In this document: one piece after another, positions 10,612-25,237 of the stretch
How the letters are laid out: every line of letters starts with the position of its first letter
Position numbering within the stretch: the stretch's first letter is position 1
NCBI GenBank assembly: GCA_002005505.1
Contig: KV908481.1
Span: 341,239-378,718, forward strand
Origin: Botryococcus braunii
Lineage: Eukaryota > Chlorophyta > Trebouxiophyceae
DNA length: 37,480 nt
Direction of reading: 5' to 3'
The notes under the pieces: model-generated
What the model was told of the DNA's origin: nothing
What the model saw: only the letters and a program-made list of their open reading frames with translations
The model's database searches: none
Translations under genes and position numbers: made by a program

Positions 10612-11459
10612 TTCAAGGCAATGCAATGGGTGCAGTGCGTATCGGCAGATTCATATGTTTTCCATGTCAATGGTTGAAATGTGACATAGTTCAGAGTATG
10701 TCACATTCATACTACAGACAACAGTATCCTTCTTCAAATATAAACGCGGCGCAGCAGGCAGAATGACATACATCAGTAACAGTTGAGTCTATGTCTTATC
10801 ACAAACATGCTAAGAACTCCAAGTAGACATCATTATCCCCAAGGCATAATATAGCAAATCTGTCATTGGCTGTCCATGCATGGAGGACATGGAATCCCCA
10901 CCCCGTCCCTTATCGAACACCGTCAGGGAACCCCCTTGCAACACACCAGGAAGGAATTTATATATGCATATAGCTTGGGGACAGCGTACCTTCTTCAAGA
11001 CGTGACCGTTGGGCGGCCGTTTTCTGCTGTCGTTGCTGCTGCTGCCAAAGTAACAACGAAGCAGAAGTGCATTGAAAGTGTGGTGGCTGCATGGGGACTA
11101 ACAGAACATGTACATGTAAACAGAAGCAACGATATGATTTACGTGTACGCAATCGGCAATCCGGTATGCCGAAGTGACATAGGAAAGGAAGAAACGAAGC
11201 AAAGACAACATGTAGATCTATAAGAAAGCAAAGAGAACACAGAGATGTAGGCGGTGGGCAGTTCAATAAACAATTAAAGGAGAGTGTGGCGCAGGTGGTG
11301 TTGTCGGGCCTGTTTTTGTTGAGGTGTCGGGCCTGTTTTGGAGCTATTTTTGTGGTACTTCGGGTACATCCGAGTCGGAGGCATGAAACATGAGTCATGA
11401 AGCATGAGCAGTAGTGCAGGAAGGGGTGAAACATATGTAACTCGAGCAGACACTGTCTG
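10612..11459. other. Intergenic with one small inverted repeat
   Basis: An 11-bp stem (AATGTGACATA, 10678-10688, with 10697-10707) has an 8-base loop. An open frame at 10876-11223 (115 codons) has mixed composition but no family resemblance and overlaps other frames, so I do not call it a gene. Confidence 0.45.
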
Positions 11460-11559
11460 CCCCCCCTTTTTCCCCATTTTTTCACCTCGGTTCTAGAGGT
11501 TGTGCCTGCGAGGGCAAAACCTTTAGAACCGAGGTGAAAAAATGGGGAAAAAGGGGGGG
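11460..11559. repeat. Hairpin: 36-bp perfect inverted repeat with 28-base loop
   Basis: The left arm 11460-11495 (CCCCCCCTTTTTCCCC start) is exactly complementary to 11524-11559. Part of the arm (CGAGGTGAAAAAAT) is repeated once more directly after, at ~11560-11573. An RNA copy would fold into a strong hairpin. It could be a foldback element remnant; no target duplication was identified. Confidence 0.93.
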
Positions 11560-11573
11560 CGAGGTGAAAAAAT

Positions 11574-12089
11574 ATGGAGGCGGAAAGAGGCCAGGAGGTG
11601 AAAAGAAATGGTGGCAGGAATTTTACAAAAATTACAGAAGTTGTGGACAACCCCATAGGTCCTCTGCAGATTCTTACAGCTCCTTCAAGACCATCACCCA
11701 AGCAACAAAACTTCCTTTCTAGTATTCAACCGTGCCTCACTGATCCACTAACTGAACCCTTTAAAAATTTGACTTCAACCCCTTCAAAATCTCAGCTCAA
11801 GGACACCAAATAATAGCAGCCCTAAAGAGGCCTATGGATTTCAGTGAACGCACTCTACTACAAAAACAAGAGTAATGTCACAACGCTCTTCAAGTTCCTG
11901 CTGTGCACATATCTGTAACAGTGGAATAATACACTCTGATTGGAGATTAAAATCACCACACCTAGTCCCATTATAAACAGTTTTGTAAAAGTGCAGATTT
12001 AACCCTTCAAACTAATGCTGAACAGACCCTAAGAATGGAACCTCACTCCTCAAACGGAAAAGCATTTTTGGCAACAATTGTAACCTGCT
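11574..12089. other. Non-coding stretch downstream of the 12090-12382 exons
   Basis: AT-leaning sequence with short frames only. It would be the 3' untranslated region or flank of the minus-strand gene ending at 12090. No polyadenylation signal can be assigned with confidence. Confidence 0.4.
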
Positions 12090-12382
12090 TCAGTTTCTGT
12101 TCTTGCGACCCCTCCTACGGCTCATGATGATGTCGGGATCATGCAAATCCAGTCTGTCCCCCTTTAGCCTGAGCAACACCCTTTTCTGCTCTTCCAAATC
12201 TCCCACCATGCTGCCACTTGATGAGTGCGGCCGCTGTGACCATGATTAGGAGGTCCACCACATGTAGAAAGCTCCCGAGGATGACAAGAATGGCAAATCA
12301 GCCCAGCAAGACCGCCCTTAAGCCTCAGACATCGTCTTGAGCTGGGAATCTGATCACGCACCGACATGTCAGCTTGGAATCC
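12090..12382 (-). CDS. Last two exons of an unidentified minus-strand gene
   Basis: A 48-codon terminal exon (12090-12233) is preceded by CACAG and ends in TGA. It encodes RPHSSSGSMVGDLEEQKRVL, then LRLKGDRLDLHD, then a basic tail IIMSRRRGRKNRN. In the right phase, a 7-codon exon (12362-12382, GFQADMS) lies upstream between a pyrimidine-rich TTCAG acceptor and a GTGCGT donor. The acidic-then-basic C terminus reads as real protein and ends in a possible nuclear-localisation-like cluster. The rest of the gene should lie to the right (beyond 12383), but I could not chain further exons through the repeats. Family not recognised. Confidence 0.45.
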
Positions 12383-13280
12383 CTGAATGAGCAACAAAAA
12401 CAATTGTCAGAAGTGCTAACCTTATGTATGCCACCAGCAAATAGCCCAAGTGATCCTTTTTGTTTTTTACCAAGATAGATCTACCGAGTCAGATTGCAAA
12501 AGGCTTAGAGAGAAAAGAGCAAAATGATGGCAAATAGAAGGGCCATTAACTGCTGTGTTTTATGGTGTGTGTGTGTGTGTGTTGGGGAGGGGGGGGGGGG
12601 AGGCTACAAACCAGATTCCGCGTTTCCGCATGCACAATTTATGGTGTGCGGTTAGGATAAGCTTCACTCTTAATACTAAACCATTAGGTCATGCAGAACG
12701 GCACCAACATGGAACTATTTTGAGTTCAGCGTACACACCTCTTATCATGTGGGGTACGATACATCCTAAGTATCTGCAGACTCCCTTTCCTAATCAGTGT
12801 ACAATTTAGTGCCCAGAGGTCATCTCTACAAGGAACACTCTTAGACAAATACATGTGTCAAAAAATTGCATACAAATGTATGCCCACATATATACCCATA
12901 TATATAGATGCATGCACACGTGTCTCTCTCTCGCCCCTCCCTTCCCCCCCCCCCCTCACTCTCACTCTCACTCACACACACACACACATGGGGTGTCACC
13001 ATATGCCCAAAACTTGCATGTGGCCACCTTTCCCGCCCGTGCGCGACAGAACAAGAAGCAAAGGAAAAACACTTTGGGTGGCCACCAAAAAAGTAAAGCA
13101 GATACAAAGGGGAGATGGCAAAAATTATTAGACAAGGATAAGGGATACCTGGGGACACACATGCTGCAGGCCAGATCCTGAAGGCCTTGTGGGTTCCAAT
13201 CCCAGCGGCATTGGGGGCATGTGAATGTGGCCCTCTGATATCCTTGCAGCAGTGTCGCATCCCTGAACGTAAACTTGATT
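12383..13280. other. Repeat-rich stretch, no resolvable gene
   Basis: It holds a short GT/G-run (12563-12600), a C-run with (CT)n and (CA)n (12935-12987), and at ~13180-13260 a sequence with a tRNA-like B-box (GGTTCCAATCCC) without a matching A-box. Upstream exons of the 12090-12382 gene may be hidden here. Confidence 0.4.
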
Positions 13281-13721
13281 AATGTTAATGCCATTTTAAA
13301 TGGCCCTCTGCTAGCAAGACCAGCAACTCCCCAAGGAATGAGCAGTACAACCACAGACACGGACACAGACAGACATGCGCGCGCGCGCGCGCGCACACAC
13401 ACACACACCCCAACCACCCACACGTGCCCACTCAGGCACACACAGTACACAAGTGGCCACCCCATCCCCGCTGCACGAAGAGGACCTGCCATCCACCCTG
13501 TGCAACTGCAGCGTACGTTCTGTGTCAGAGACAGAGGGGGGTGGGGGGCATGTGCAAAGAACCAATTACTTCCATTGAGGGGAGTGAACCTGCAAAAACT
13601 AATCGCTTCTGAGACCAATGGCACAATGCGAGCGGCCAGTACATGTCACGAAATAGTCACCAAGTACACGGTAAAGTGGCTTGTGTGCGTGCCCTGTGTG
13701 TGTGTGTGTGTGATTCCCCAC

Positions 13722-13824
<103 letters not shown>

Positions 13825-15369
13825 CGAGATGGAGAGAACAAAGCATGGTAGCCGTGTACCCGATTAGCATGAAGCTAAGGCCAACCAGGGCATCTCCACC
13901 GTCCCAATGAAGTGAGATCCTTGAAGTTACATGCATGCGGCATGCATAATGAGCCCCTTAAGTCAAGTTGCTCCCAATTGCGAGTGAGACGCGAGGAGAA
14001 GTGGCGAATCAAAGTATCTTCCGCAACAAACTCTCTGAAGCAAACGACACGTGTCATGCTGGACACCCTGCTGACCACCTTGCTGTTAGTTACTGACGCA
14101 GTGCTACCCTACTGGGTCCACAAAGTCACCCTCAAAATTGTAAAACTGCAGCATTTGATCAGCATGAAAAAAAAAAAAAAAAGTACATCAGTGACGTCAG
14201 AAAGACATGCCCACTGCATGCATGTGACACACATACACCCCCCCCCCCATTCCTCTTCTTATGTGCGTGTGCGTGTGGATATGGGGCGTTCCGATGCCAA
14301 CTTCAGCCCTGAAACAAACACATGAAGACTTGAAGCAAACACATGAAGAATTGCAACATATTTACACTACACACTACAACGGGTATCTAGGGATATACAT
14401 GGTGGTTGCAGACAAAGTCTTGTAGCCCTTGCTAGGGATCTAGGGATGTATTCACGTGCATCAAATGCCCTAGAGCAAACGCTACATGTCATGCTGAGCA
14501 CCCCACCTCATATTTATGTACTGACAGAATTCTATCCGACTAGGTTTACAGAGTCACTTCTGAGCGTTATTGAGTGCAGCATATGATCAGCACGAAAGTA
14601 AATAGTACATAAATGAATCATGCAAGACACGCCCACTGCATGCTTGTGACCACCCCTCCATCCCTGCTCAAGGCTTCGTGTGCTGGGAAGGGGGGGGTGG
14701 GGAAGAGGGGGGGGGGAGTTTACATGCCAAATCAGCAGTGGAGCAAACACAGCATCATGGCAACAAACTCGTATGCACATCACAGGGAATATCTTGGGAT
14801 GTACAAAATGCAGAAACCTTAAAGGCCTTGCCCTGGGTTGTGATCCATGCAAGATGTCATGATCACGGTAGATCACTCTAGCATCAAGTGAAGAAGTGAA
14901 ACATTACCCAAACAAGGTTTCATCCGTAAGTATAAGCTTCCATGGGCCAGAAAGAAGTTATGCAAGTGATATGTAAAATGGAAAAATAATTGTTATTGAA
15001 AGTGAGGGAGAAAGTGATTGGATACCTGAAGTGCTGCCTAAACTTATTTATGATTCACTACCATATTTCTGATTCAGTGTACCACCCATGAATCCTGCAG
15101 CCCCACAACCGGCTTTTCGAATGCTCTGTGGGTTATCTGAAACTCATTAGGATTTTGCGGCCATGCATTGATGGCTCTGGAGGCTGTGGGGAAGTCAGAA
15201 GCCCTCAGAGGCAAAGAATGTCCTCTTCAGAAGCACAGAACAACAGGATATAAAAGCATAATGCAAGTAATGTTGCACGCCCTTCAGCATTGACATTTCA
15301 CGTCCCATAAAGATAACGCCAAGTTAACACTCAGGTGTTTGCCTTCGAGTGGATAACCCCTGCCGCAAT

Positions 15370-15383
15370 GCACATACACGCAT

Positions 15384-15455
<72 letters not shown>

Positions 15456-15509
15456 GCTAGCTCACACGTTTGCCTCTGAGTAGATAGAACCTGCCGCAAC
15501 GCACGCATG

Positions 15510-15590
<81 letters not shown>

Positions 15591-15655
15591 GCACGCGCGC
15601 GCGCACACACACACACACACACCTTCACGTACACACAGACGGACGCAAGCACACA
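15370..15655. repeat. Two (CA)n arrays with shared flanks
   Basis: Arrays at ~15385-15451 and ~15510-15625 are each preceded by nearly the same sequence (AACCTGCCGCAACGCA / AACCCCTGCCGCAATGCA). The array plus flank was therefore itself duplicated within copy 1. Confidence 0.95.
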
Positions 15656-16184
15656 CGCACGACACAACGTGAATGCACACACCAGTTCCATGAATGCATA
15701 TATACAAGAACTGGCCAAATAAATATCTGCAAGAATATACAGACAAAGCCTAATGGCGCCCCCCACCTGCTAGCCAGATCATCGTCTTATGGTGAAGAAG
15801 AATAACCTACCAACTCTGAATTGCATACAATACAAACATTTGGAGATGTAAGTCGTGCAAAGAGTGTTAAGAACAAAATAAAGAGCATATCACCACCGCA
15901 CATGAGACGAGTCACTGATAAATGTTGATGCCATTTTAATGGCCCTCTGCTAGCAAGACCAGCAACCCCTCCAAAGATAAGTAAACAACACAGACACGGA
16001 CACAGAGTCACACACACAAACGCAAACACATACACACAAATACTGGAAGCATATAATAACTCTGAGGGATCTGCTTGTGTGTGACAGTTGCCCCACTACC
16101 CCTTCCCCCAAATATAGGGGAAACTTGAAGAAAATAGAAGCCACAGTCCCCCCCATCCCCCCAAACAAAACACGAACACGAACA

Positions 16185-16186
16185 CG

Positions 16187-16260
<74 letters not shown>
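16185..16260. repeat. (CA)n microsatellite preceded by (ACACGA)n
   Basis: Three ACGAAC-type hexamers lead into an uninterrupted CA array. Confidence 0.95.
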
Positions 16261-16261
<1 letters not shown>

Positions 16262-16516
16262 AGGAACAAACATGTAAGATACAAAAGTGGCCCCCTTTCA
16301 CCCCCTGCACTGCAATGTCAGCAAGAAAGCAATATCACATTGACGTTAAACACTAAATTGATACTAACTTCGAAGCCTGGAAGCGTGCTGCACCATTCAA
16401 GGTACAGGTAGGGCAAGGCAAGTTTGCAGCCTCAAAGAAGAAATAATCACTTGTGTGCTGTTGCAGAGCCAACCCCCAGGCTTGTACGCATGCGCACGTG
16501 CACACAAACACAAACA

Positions 16517-16549
<33 letters not shown>

Positions 16550-17172
16550 CTAACCACCCAAACGTGCCCATGCATGCACACACAGTACAAAAGTGCCCAC
16601 ACTGTCCCCGCTGCATAAAGAAGACCTTCCATCCTCCATGTACAGCGTACGGTGTGTGTCAGAAGGGGGGGGCATGTGCTCAATACTTCCATTGAGGGGA
16701 GTGTACCTGCAAAGATCAATGATACAATGCAAGCGGCGAGTATATGCAACGAAACAATTACAATGTACAAGGTAAGGTAAAGAGCCTGTGTGCGCGCACA
16801 GTGTGAGTGTGTGTGTCACTCCCCCCCCCCCCCCCCCCCACACACACATGCACAAAGCCATGCCCACAACCAGATAGAGACAGCAAAGCAGGCAGCCGTG
16901 CACCTGATAAGCATGAAGCTAACGCCAACCAGGGCATCTCCCCCGTCCCATTGAAGTGAGATCAGGTTCACATGCATCCGGCATGCAGACTGAGTCCCTC
17001 AAGTCAAGTTGCTCCCAATGGCGTATTAGACGCGAGGAGAAGTGGCGAATCAAAACATATACCTCCCGCATCAAACGCCCTGAAGCAGACAATACATGTC
17101 ATGCTGAACACCCTGCAGCCCACCTTGCTGTTATTTACTGACACAGTGCTATGCAACTAGGTCTAACAGTAA

Positions 17173-18733
17173 GGCCCCTATCACAATGCCGGTCCGTTAT
17201 CGTCGACGTTAATTACTGATGTACCGGATTTTGGAGGCGAAACGCTCCGTTAGGCCCCCTTCGCTATTACAATGCTTAATTCTTCGTTCAGATGACGATA
17301 AGGACTCGCGGTCCACAAATGCAATGTTGCTTGTATCGAATCACAAGGAAAGGCCAAGATTTATTTCTAATATTCTTTCTGTTACTTTTATATTGAAAAT
17401 GCAAAATTCCACAATGGTTTTAAGTTTCGCGTGCCAGGTTGAATTCGGAATAATAAAAAAATTCGCGATACACAAAACATTTGTACTCTACAGTATATTA
17501 TTATTTAATATAAGTGTGTTTTGCATATGGGCGAGGCACTTTCCAGGTTGGGTTTTGGGTTCGAAGACCATCCGGATGGATGATCCTCCGTCTCCGTTTG
17601 GCCTGACAACCCCCCCCCCCCCCCCCGTCGGTGCGCCCCTCGGTGGCCACTCCGATTTTGTTCGCTGAGTTGGGGCTTCAACCCCTCGCTCATCACTGGC
17701 TGAAGCGTATGGCCACCTTTTGGAACTCGTTGGTGTCTTTGCCTCATGATCATCTTTATGCCTTGATTCTTCGCGACTCGTGCTTTTATGGCGTCACTAC
17801 CCGTACTCCCACTTGGGCAGGGTATTTCATGAAGGCCCTTATTAAGGTTGGCTATCCTTATCAGATAGATTGTCAAGCCCCTCATCCGATTGATATGCCT
17901 TCCCTTCGGGACCTCTTGCGTCGGCATGGCCGCCAACCCTGGGAGGGCTTGCATGTCTCTCCTCGTCTCTGCCCGTCTGAGCGGGCTCAGCTTTGCACAT
18001 ACTCTAGGTGGTTTAATAGTCCATCCCGTGCCACTCTCTCTAGGCTTTTGTGGTTACGTATGAGTGTTTCCAAGTTGAGGGTTTTCCATCGATTCCGCAT
18101 GGGGGTTCACAACCTTCCTATTGATGCTGGTCGTCGTCGGGGCATCCCCCGTCCCCACCGGTTCTGTGATCAGTGTCAGGCTGGTTTGGTGGGTGATGAA
18201 CACCACCTTGTCTTTTCCTGTTCGGCCATTCAGCCAATCCGGGACCGTTACCCCCATCTTTTTCGTTCCCCCTTTCGGTCGTTACGTCAGTTCGTCTGGC
18301 AAGATGACCTTCAGTCTGTGGTTAACTTCATTTATGATTGTTTTCAGTTTCGGTCTTAGGTTTGTGTCTTGCCCTTTGCTGGCCCTTGCCCACTCTTGGG
18401 CTGTGTCCTGGGGCTTTCCTGCCCCTTCCTTTGTGTCCTGGGGCTTTCATGCCCTTCCTTTGTGTTCTTGGCTCCCCACTCGGTACTTTGGGTTTGTGTT
18501 TGGCCTTGATTCTTAGGGTTTGTGTTTGGTTTCTCTCGGTGTCTTGCTGCGTCGGTGTTCGGTTTTCCATCTCATCAGCCCTTTGGGCTGGGTTGATGTA
18601 ATTCCTTCCTTCCCCCCCCCCCCCCCCCGTCAGCGTTTAGCCTCCGTCTCCGTCTGCTCGATGCGAAATCGACCCTCGCGGTACAACGATTTTCGATCGA
18701 CGAGGGTCCGTCCCGGCTATTGTGATAGGGCCC
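17173..18733. mobile_element. 1.56-kb DNA-transposon-like insertion with terminal inverted repeats and TAA target duplication
   Basis: Left end GGCCCCTATCACAAT, right end (reverse complement) GGGCCCTATCACAAT: 14 of 15 match, followed by diverged inverted similarity (GCCGG; TCGTCGA; TGTACCG). TAA flanks both ends (17170-17172 and 18734-18736). Copy 1 of the segmental duplication lacks the whole block at the corresponding place, which confirms an insertion. A 3-bp TWA-type target and GG-starting ends suggest PIF/Harbinger, an inference from ends only. No transposase is visible; the interior is largely a LINE fragment. Confidence 0.8.
17631..18359 (+). pseudogene. C-terminal fragment of a LINE reverse transcriptase polyprotein
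   Basis: 242 codons. The start is typical of the region after the RT core in LINEs (ILFAELGLQPLAHHWLKRM, FWNSLVSLP). The C-terminal zinc-knuckle-like motif is C179, C182, H191/H192, C197 within FCDQCQAGLVGDEHHLVFSC, followed by RDRYPHLF. The frame begins directly after a poly-C run (17610-17626), has no real start codon, and lacks endonuclease and RT catalytic regions, so it is a 5'-truncated or captured fragment. The following ~250 bp behave like a LINE 3' UTR, with a duplicated CTGGGGCTTTC unit (18408-18470) and an ending TTGATGTAATTCC before another poly-C run (18615-18629). Confidence 0.7.
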
Positions 18734-19920
18734 TAACCCTCAAAAGTGTACTGCTGTTGCATTGATCAGCATGAAATACAGTCCATCAGTGAGGCCAGCA
18801 AGCTTGCTGACCTCTAAGACATGCTCTTAAGACATGCCCACTGCATGCATGTGTACCCCCCCTTCCCATTCCTCTTCTGGTGTGCGCGTGTGTGGAGAGG
18901 GGGCTTTCAGATGGAATTCAGCCCTGAAACTAACACATGAAGCCCTGAAACAAACACATGGAGAATGGCAACATAAATACATGCACAGTACCTGGGGATC
19001 TGAGGATTTACATGTTGCAGACAAAGGACCTAGGGAAGTAGTCACGTGCATCAGATGCGCTGGAGCAAACGATACATGCCATGCTGAGCACCCCACCTCA
19101 TATTTATGTACTTACACAATTCTATCCCAAGTAGGTCTACATAGTCACTTCTGAGCGTTATTGAGTGCAGCTGATGATCAGCATGAAAGTAAATAGTACC
19201 AAGTGGGTCCTGCAAGACACGGCCACTGCATGCTTTATGACCCCCCTTCCTGCTCAAGTCTGTGTGTGTGCTGGGAAAAGGGGGGGGGGGGGGGGTTAAG
19301 ATGCCCAGTTCAGCAGTGAAGCTGAATACAGGATCATTGCAACAAAGTCGTATGCACATAGCAGGAATACCTAGGGATGTATAAAATGCAGGAAAATCTT
19401 TAAGGCCTTGCTCGGGGTTATGGTCCCTGCAAGATGCCATGATCACGGTGGATCACTCTAGCATCAAGTGAACAAGTGCAACATTACCCAAAGAAGATCC
19501 CATCAGCAAGTATGAGCTCCCATGGCCCAAAAAACAATTAACAATTATGCAACTGCAATTGGTTTGTAGTGGGAAACTAATTGTAGAATAGGAGAAAGTG
19601 ATTGGGGTACCTGAAGTGCAGCCTAAAAACTTGCATGATTAATTGCAATACTTCTGATTCGATTCAGTGTAACACCCATAAATCCTGCAGCGCCACAACC
19701 GGCCTTTTGAATGTTCTGTGGCTTGACCGAAAACTTATTAAAATTGTGTGGCCATGCATTTATGGGTCTGAAGGGTGTGGGGAAGTCAGCAGCCCTCAGA
19801 GGCAAAGAAGTGTGCCTAAAGCACAGAACCACACGATATAAGAAGATAATGCAAGTAGTGTTGCGCACACCCTTCAGAAATGAAAAATCACGTCCCACTA
19901 CAATAAGTTGTTTGTCCACG

Positions 19921-20250
<330 letters not shown>

Positions 20251-20543
20251 ACGAAAGCACACATGAACGACACAACTATGAATGCACACACCAGTTCAAT
20301 AAATTCACATACATGGAACTGGTCACAGAAATATCTGCAAGAACACACAGACAAAGCCTAATGGCGCCCCCCACCTGCTAGCCAGAATATCATTGTCACT
20401 CCCAACCAGCCCGAGCTGGAATTGCAAACTTTCGTTACTACAAGCAAAGTGCAGGTCAACAATGGGAAATGTAAGCCATGCAAAGAGTGTCAAGGGGAAA
20501 AAAGTAAAGAGCATATCACCACCCGCACATGACTGGAGCAACT

Positions 20544-21498
20544 GTGCACAGAATTTACTCGTGGTAAAATAATCCACCCCCTGACCACCCCCTGAGGCCT
20601 GTTGGGCTTTCAAGGGGTGTTGTGAATTGGTCCGCATTTAAGGTCTGGAGGAGACTCTCACGTCCTCCTGCCCTGTCCCTACCTGGGCTATGGTAGATTA
20701 GGAGCGACAATGTCAGCATATGCCACGGGTGCCAAAGGCCATCATCGTAAGCCTCAACAAGAGGCTTCTTCGATGCCTGAGCTGCTTCACGTCCCGTGCG
20801 TGTACTCCCGACCGCACATTCCACTTGCTTCTTGTAGAACCTCATGCTGCATTCACAAATACAAAGAATAACGTTAAAACGTTTGTTAGAACCTGTTGGA
20901 GCTACTGTTCTATTTTTATCATACGTAACCAGTTTGAAAACAAACACGGATTTTGCCAGTCAATGGTCATCCCTTGCTACTTCTAAGCGATAAAAATTGA
21001 CTTCATTTGCGTTTGACAACTTATCCGCAACAAAGTTGATGTGCAAATGGCAATGGGCTTCCCGTGACGGGATGTCGCACCTTCCGAAACGTGGTGCTTG
21101 CGCATCGTGTGAAGCCCCGAACCCTTTGTGTAGCTTCACAGTTGTCATTAATATTTCTCAATTGCAAAACATTGTATCTACAGACAAAGCGCAGCACAAG
21201 TATGGGCAAGCGCAGGGTTGTACGGGCAAGTCAAAACCTCGAGGTTTTGGAGGTTTTGAGGGCGACGTGGCCAGGCTCAAAACTTCGGATTTCACCTCCG
21301 GCCTCCGGCCGTGGGCCTGGGCACCGATCGGTAACCGCGGTTAGAACACAGAGCCACAAATGCACACAGGCACACGCATCTTTATTTTTGCAAGAGAACT
21401 GTCTCGACCTTTAATTGTTAGATCTGCGGATGTCTTCATTTGTATAGGAGCGGCATAGTTGGAGTTCAGCAAGCGGGGACCAGACTGAAACACTTTTG
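20544..21498. other. Flank upstream of the 21499 gene
   Basis: No supported coding exon. It contains a 16-bp palindrome AAAACCTCGAGGTTTT near 21233-21248. Any promoter for the plus-strand gene that follows would be here, but no TATA box or other element can be assigned with confidence. Confidence 0.4.
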
Positions 21499-24779
<3,281 letters not shown>

Positions 24780-25237
24780 GGGGACTTTAATGAGGGGCGT
24801 GCTTTATCTTGCCTCCTCCTTCTTGTGTATGCATTGCTGCTTGCAGCATATTGGACTGACGTCGTGCGCTTCCGTGCAAGGCCAATATTTAATCTATTGG
24901 GGTTTGCTGCAGCTGCGTGATTTTTCAAAGCACTCCTTACCCCGGTGGCCGCCATTATTGGTTGTGGGCGCCTGGTCAATAAACGGGGTTTTGCCTATTG
25001 GGAAAGTTTGTGCAGATTTGAAGACATCACGTGACTTTTTTTTGGGGGGGGGAGAGACTCCATTCTGGAAATTTTCTCTGGATGAGCCAGCACCCATTGC
25101 ATGACGGAATTCTTCTAAGATTTCTCATAATGAGATTGCAGACACTGCAACTGGCAAACACAACTTCAACCCTCACTGCTTTTCTGCAGCTTGTTAGGCT
25201 TCTGAAAAATCCAACGGAGGATGTTGTGGTTGATTAG
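24780..25237 (+). other. Possible further exons or decayed coding sequence
   Basis: After a TTGCAG at 24847, the frame beginning YWTDVVRFRARPIFNLLGF stays open to one TGA and then continues as FFKALLTPVAAIIGCGRLVN to ~25029. A last open piece (LVRLLKNPTEDVVVD, stop at ~25235-25237) follows a TTTCTGCAG acceptor. Phases do not chain cleanly with the upstream gene. It may be an alternative 3' end or a separate pseudogene. Confidence 0.3.

Noticed and set aside
10958..11701. 247-codon minus-strand frame
   Set aside because: Composition is irregular (long Phe/Leu/Pro runs made from the hairpin arm and poly-pyrimidine), no domain is recognisable, and it crosses the 36-bp inverted repeat.
13180..13260. 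tRNA-derived SINE in front of duplication copy 1
   Set aside because: Only a B-box-like GGTTCCAATCCC is seen; no A-box at the right spacing, no target duplication and no clear tail.
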